A stretch of 36,387 nt of DNA from NCBI GenBank assembly GCA_016935735.1, contig JAFGQK010000059.1, positions 1 through 36,387 of the forward strand, written 5' to 3'. This document shows positions 33,364 through 36,387 of this stretch, in pieces. The first letter of the stretch is position 1. Every line of letters starts with the position of its first letter. Both the position numbers and the translations under genes were made by a program. The notes under the pieces were generated by a model, which did no database searches, was not told the DNA's origin, and saw only the letters and a program-made list of their open reading frames with translations. The DNA is from Spirochaetales bacterium (lineage in GTDB: Bacteria > Spirochaetota > Spirochaetia > SZUA-6 > JAFGRV01).

Positions 33364-34017
33364 TTATTCATCAGTAAATGCATATTTTCCTATCAATGGA
33401 ACAAACCTGCATCCAATACTTTCCCTGGTTTCGAACCTGGTACCTGTCCGTTGTATTACTTTTAATACCTGGTACGAATGATAATCACCTACCGGAATTA
33501 CAAGGATGCCATTATCGGCAAGCTGATTCTTAAGTTCTTCCGGGATAAATGGTGCAGCAGCTGTTACGATAATTCTATGAAAAAGTCCTTCATCTGACCA
33601 CCCCACTGTTCCATCACCTTCACGAAAATATATATTCACATATCCCAGGCTGTTTAAAATCATTTTCGCACGTTTTAAAAGTTCCGGGATTCGTTCTATC
33701 GTATATACCTCTTCTGCCAATTCAGCTAATAAAGCTGTCTGATACCCGCTTCCTGTCCCGATTTCCAATATTCTATTCGTTTCCCTTATCTGAAGTAAAT
33801 CTGTCATAAGTGCAACAATATAGGGTTGAGAAATGGTCTGTCCATGCCCAATGGAGACTGGATAATCCCCATATGCCCTTTGTTTTGCAGATCCGGAAAT
33901 AAAAAGATGACGCGGTATCCGTTTCATAGCTTCACATATTCTCTCATTATAAATACCCCGGGATTTAATCTGTGTTCTTATCATCTTTTCTGCCAGTTCT
34001 TTATTATCAAAAAGCAA
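33364..34017 (-). CDS. pcm: Protein-L-isoaspartate O-methyltransferase
   Basis: The 217-residue protein matches PCMT in length and motifs: MIRTQIKSRGI, RAYGDYPVSIGHGQTISQPYIVALMTDLL, SAM-binding motif I LEIGTGSGYQTALLAEL, then YTIERIPELLKRA, and IIVTAAAPFIPEELKNQL with DNGILVIPVG. It methylates isoaspartyl residues in damaged proteins, using SAM and releasing SAH. The start is TTG (34015-34017), with AGGAGAGG upstream. It follows the SAH/MTA nucleosidase-like gene by 38 bp and probably shares its promoter, which fits removal of the product SAH. Confidence 0.95.
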   Translation of the reverse strand: MLFDNKELAEKMIRTQIKSRGIYNERICEAMKRIPRHLFISGSAKQRAYGDYPVSIGHGQTISQPYIVALMTDLLQIRETNRILEIGTGSGYQTALLAELAEEVYTIERIPELLKRAKMILNSLGYVNIYFREGDGTVGWSDEGLFHRIIVTAAAPFIPEELKNQLADNGILVIPVGDYHSYQVLKVIQRTGTRFETRESIGCRFVPLIGKYAFTDE

Positions 34018-34055
34018 GACCTCTCCTCTTCATTTTCTCATTTTCTTCCATTTTA

Positions 34056-34787
34056 TTAATAATTTATCTGAATCGCTTCTCTATCCCATAATTGTAAAAA
34101 CTCACGAAACGTTCCCTTATCTATAAAGTCTTTTATCAAGCTGTACAACCCGGATAGAACACCGGAAATGTTTTTTTTATAATCCAGGAATGTATTCTCA
34201 TCCGCCATATCTGATACCGCTCTTATACTCAGACAGGGTTTTTTACGGTTCAGTGCCCCTAAAAAAACACCGGCGCTTTCCCAATTGCATGCATCTGCGT
34301 CAAATAGCTTTCTTAACAGCATTTTATCTTTATTCTCTTTAATTATATACTCACCGCATGCCTGTATTCCAATCATAATTTCTCTTTTATTATTATATAA
34401 ATTTTGTACAATTCTTACAATGTTTTTATTAAATCCTGAATGAATCTCCATCATTTTTTGTTTTATTTGCGGCAGACCAAATCCGGAAATATCATACTCA
34501 AAACAATGATAACTTATAATCACGGTTCCAGCGGATATATCATTGTTGAGTCCGCCGCATGAACCGGTATCCAGTACAAAATCCGGTCTAAAATACTCAA
34601 TTCCAGAGACCGTTGCAATACCTGCTCTCGCTTTTCCAGGGCCGGTTTGCACTATCATTATCTCATTATCATTCATTTTCTTGCAAGCTGCTTTAAAATC
34701 ATAACAGCTGGTTTGTTCAGTTATATTGAATTCTCTTAAAGCCTTTCTATACTCATATTTCAGAGGGCAAATAATAAGAATTTTCAT
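34056..34787 (-). CDS. MTA/SAH nucleosidase-like protein (PNP/UDP phosphorylase superfamily)
   Basis: ATG 34787 is preferred over GTG 34796, because the Shine-Dalgarno site GAGGTG overlaps that GTG and stands at the right distance from the ATG; the product has 243 residues. Superfamily motifs are TGPGKARAGIATVSGIEYF, the glycine-rich VLDTGSCGGLNNDISAGTVIIS, ACNWESAGVFLGA (Glu for ribose binding) and IRAVSDMAD, with the catalytic Asp. These fit 5'-methylthioadenosine/SAH nucleosidase or futalosine hydrolase types; sequence is divergent, so substrate is not certain. It lies directly upstream of pcm and has its own strong promoter (34820-34848). Confidence 0.78.
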   Translation of the reverse strand: MKILIICPLKYEYRKALREFNITEQTSCYDFKAACKKMNDNEIMIVQTGPGKARAGIATVSGIEYFRPDFVLDTGSCGGLNNDISAGTVIISYHCFEYDISGFGLPQIKQKMMEIHSGFNKNIVRIVQNLYNNKREIMIGIQACGEYIIKENKDKMLLRKLFDADACNWESAGVFLGALNRKKPCLSIRAVSDMADENTFLDYKKNISGVLSGLYSLIKDFIDKGTFREFLQLWDREAIQINY

Positions 34788-34819
34788 TATCTTCACCTCA
34801 TATACGGTTTTGTATCATG

Positions 34820-34848
34820 ATTATAGCATATGGTTGGACGTACTACAA
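34820..34848 (-). promoter_or_regulatory. Sigma70-type promoter of the nucleosidase-pcm unit
   Basis: On the minus strand, TTGTAG (34848-34843) is followed after 17 bp by a perfect TATAAT (34825-34820), with TG just before it in the ATGC context. Transcription would start near 34813, 26 nt ahead of ATG 34787. Confidence 0.65.
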
Positions 34849-34902
34849 CCCGGTTATTTTTTTTATAATAATTATTTCAACTTATCTCATCATAACCCTT
34901 AA

Positions 34903-34932
34903 AATAGGGGATAGATGAGTCTATCCCCTATT
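34903..34932. repeat. 13-bp perfect hairpin with 4-nt loop
   Basis: AATAGGGGATAGA (34903-34915) and TCTATCCCCTATT (34920-34932) pair fully around TGAG. On the minus strand only a short TTTT overlaps the stem end, so a weak terminator is possible; on the plus strand there is no T-run. Confidence 0.5.
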
Positions 34933-35155
34933 GGTATGGGGTTCGAGGGTAAGGAAAGGAGGTAAAACTCACCCTTGCAATGGCAATACATTTAAAACAG
35001 CCAGAACCTGCAATAGTTACAATAAGCAGAGATTTTTATAACCGGTTTTATGTCACAGGAAATTATGGATTTGTCCCGAATTTACGACTATAATCGATAT
35101 CATGCATTTTATTTGAAATGATTTTCACTATTAATAAAAATATCCTTGATTATTG

Positions 35156-35204
35156 AGCCTCTTGCAAAAATCCAATAGTATTTAAGGAATTTTTGCAAGA
35201 GGCT
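35156..35204. repeat. 16-bp inverted repeat, 17-nt loop (first of three)
   Basis: AGCCTCTTGCAAAAAT (35156-35171) and ATTTTTGCAAGAGGCT (35189-35204) are exact reverse complements. The CTCTTGCAAAA end resembles terminal inverted repeats of some insertion sequences, so a miniature element or its scar is possible, but no transposase or target duplication is seen. Confidence 0.6.
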
Positions 35205-35206
35205 TC

Positions 35207-35251
35207 GGAGTATTTTTATTTTATTATATTAAAAGGAAATAAAAATACTCC
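35207..35251. repeat. 15-bp inverted repeat, 15-nt loop (second of three)
   Basis: GGAGTATTTTTATTT (35207-35221) and AAATAAAAATACTCC (35237-35251) are exact reverse complements. It starts only 3 bp after the first repeat. Confidence 0.6.
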
Positions 35252-35266
35252 ACTGTTGTTAAGGCT

Positions 35267-35302
35267 GGTTCTTGCAGTAAATATAGTATTTTTGCAAGAA
35301 CC
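35267..35302. repeat. 10-bp inverted repeat, 16-nt loop (third of three)
   Basis: GGTTCTTGCA (35267-35276) and TGCAAGAACC (35293-35302) are exact reverse complements. The right arm with its flank (TTTTTGCAAGA) repeats the right arm of the first element. Confidence 0.6.
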
Positions 35303-35989
35303 TCTATTAAAAAAATATTTTAATGTTTATTATGATAGGCCTGCTGAAAGGAGGGATAATGAAAAAAATTTCTGTTTTTTTAATTTGTATTTTCTTTCTT
35401 ATGTCCTGTTCTACTACCCAGTTTTACCTGGAAGATTTTAATCCAGATGAACATAAAAACATAGTAGAAGAATGGTGCCCTCATCAGGACGTGATTGAAT
35501 GGTGGTATGTAACAGGAATTCTTAAAGATAGTAATGAAACGCTTTATCTCTATCAGTTTACCATATTTCACAAGCATTTATTCGGTATTGTTGAAGGTTT
35601 TGTGCTTCATCTTGCTTTGACCGATATTCATAACAAAAAGCATTATTTTTTTGAGAATCAATCATTGCAAAATAAAAGTGTCTACGGAAATAAGAACGAG
35701 ATTATCTTTAAAAACAGTAAAATTATTCCTGTATTGATTAATGGAAAAATTAAAGCTTTAGAATTGGAAGGTCATGCACCGGATTTTTCATTTTTTCTTA
35801 CCACATATCTTAATAAACCGGCTGTTTGGCACGGCAAGAATGGAATTATTACCATGGGGCACACAGATAAAAGGAAACAACGCAGCTTTTATTATTCATT
35901 TACCGCTATGGAAAGCAAAAATCGTTTCACTCATTGCACAAGCTGCTGTGCATCTTGTGCTTGTAATTTCTTTGACTTTCTTTCAGAAA

Positions 35990-36035
35990 GCAAAAAAGTA
36001 ATCCCTGTTAAAGATCGCTTCGCTCCTTTAACGGG
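35990..36035 (-). terminator. Rho-independent terminator of the rRNA operon
   Basis: Read on the minus strand, CCCGTTAAAG (36035-36026) pairs with CTTTAACAGGG (36013-36003), with one bulge. It is followed by ATTACTTTTTTGC (T-run at about 35997-35992). It lies just past the 5S 3' end and a preceding hairpin, as expected for the end of an rRNA transcript. Confidence 0.65.
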
Positions 36036-36064
36036 TATTTTTTTGTTCTACGAACAAAAAAATA

Positions 36065-36066
<2 letters not shown>
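36034..36066 (-). repeat. 15-bp perfect hairpin abutting the 5S 3' end
   Basis: GGTATTTTTTTGTTC (36034-36048) and GAACAAAAAAATACC (36052-36066) pair fully around a 3-nt loop. It touches the last bases of 5S rRNA and precedes the terminator, so it may guide 3' processing or form the first half of a double terminator. Confidence 0.6.
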
Positions 36067-36212
<146 letters not shown>

Positions 36213-36305
36213 TAAATTATTTTTTCTCATTCGTCATTCAACTGCAACCATGGATACTCACTCTCATTTGTGATTATCCGTGGTTTGAACCAGGGGAATT
36301 AGTAA
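36213..36305 (-). other. 23S-5S internal spacer
   Basis: This spacer of about 93 bp separates the two rRNAs. It contains a short region that could pair with leader sequences for processing, but no tRNA. Confidence 0.6.
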
Positions 36306-36387
36306 TATGGTCAAGCCTCACGGTAAATTAGTACTGGTCGGCTGAACATGTTACCATGCTTATACCTCCAGCCTATCAACCAGATCA
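36306..36387 (-). rRNA. rrl: 23S ribosomal RNA, 3' end (partial)
   Basis: Read on the minus strand, the sequence has the universal 23S 3'-terminal pattern GGTTGATAGGCTGGAGGTATAAG and, later, CAGTACTAATTTACCGTGAGGCTTGACC. The 3' end is set near 36306-36311 by comparison with the E. coli terminus. The rest of the gene lies beyond the window, and order 23S-5S shows a leftward operon. Confidence 0.9.

Larger units (their letters stand above)
34788..35358. other. Intergenic region rich in perfect inverted repeats
   Basis: About 570 bp without a gene. From left to right it holds the promoter of the nucleosidase gene (34820-34848), a 13-bp perfect hairpin (34903-34932), and three consecutive inverted repeats (35156-35204, 35207-35251, 35267-35302) leading up to the CrtC-like gene. 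No tRNA or known RNA family is recognised. Confidence 0.6.

Overview
The window is 36.4 kb of bacterial chromosome with moderate to low G+C. About thirty protein genes are packed tightly, most of them on the minus strand. It ends inside an rRNA operon that reads leftward (5S complete, 23S 3' end). Three lipoproteins (spirochaete-style lipoboxes such as FFSC and a relaxed FIDC), an outer-membrane-like protein, many two-component proteins, a large membrane adenylate cyclase and frequent TTG/GTG starts point to a Gram-negative, probably anaerobic bacterium. I lean towards Spirochaetota, but this is inferred from gene style, not proven. There is no intact mobile element, no CRISPR array and no tRNA.

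Layout, left to right. (1) 382-2073: a malate/lactate dehydrogenase-family oxidoreductase and a divergent-side outer-membrane-like protein. (2) 2625-5059: a nitrogen-regulation pair, an NrpR-family (DUF128) repressor and glutamate dehydrogenase, closed by a strong terminator. (3) 5116-10219: an isolated HEAT-like protein, then an operon of TPR lipoprotein, class III adenylate cyclase and class II histone-deacetylase-like enzyme, driven by a clear promoter at 10391-10419. (4) 10794-15013: a PhoB/PhoR-type response regulator and kinase, divergent from an M14 carboxypeptidase lipoprotein. Four TGTNA half-sites spaced exactly 11 bp lie between them. (5) 15044-21169: a predicted nucleotidyltransferase with a small partner, a secreted YD-repeat-like protein, a hybrid sensor kinase, a cupin and an AT-rich putative RHH protein. 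(6) 21326-23898: a galactokinase-family GHMP kinase, a NapH-like membrane ferredoxin and a GNAT acetyltransferase. (7) 23964-27332: nadK-recN plus a helical protein of unknown function, with a perfect CTGT-N8-ACAG (SOS-box-like) site just ahead of nadK. (8) 27493-31611: a metal/siderophore-type ABC transporter (binding lipoprotein, permease, ATPase) followed by a TrmO-FmdE fusion protein. (9) 31711-34787: MTA/SAH nucleosidase-like and pcm genes, then cheW and a DegT-like protein that lacks the PLP lysine. (10) 34788-36387: a block of perfect inverted repeats, a CrtC/AttH-like lipoprotein gene cut off at the rRNA terminator, a 5S rRNA with an enlarged helix IV, and the end of 23S.

The most notable items are the expanded 5S rRNA, the four-repeat Pho-box-like operator, the SOS-like site on nadK-recN, the NrpR-gdhA pair, the DegT-like pseudoenzyme beside CheW, the TrmO-FmdE fusion beside a metal transporter, and the triple inverted-repeat array at 35156-35302.
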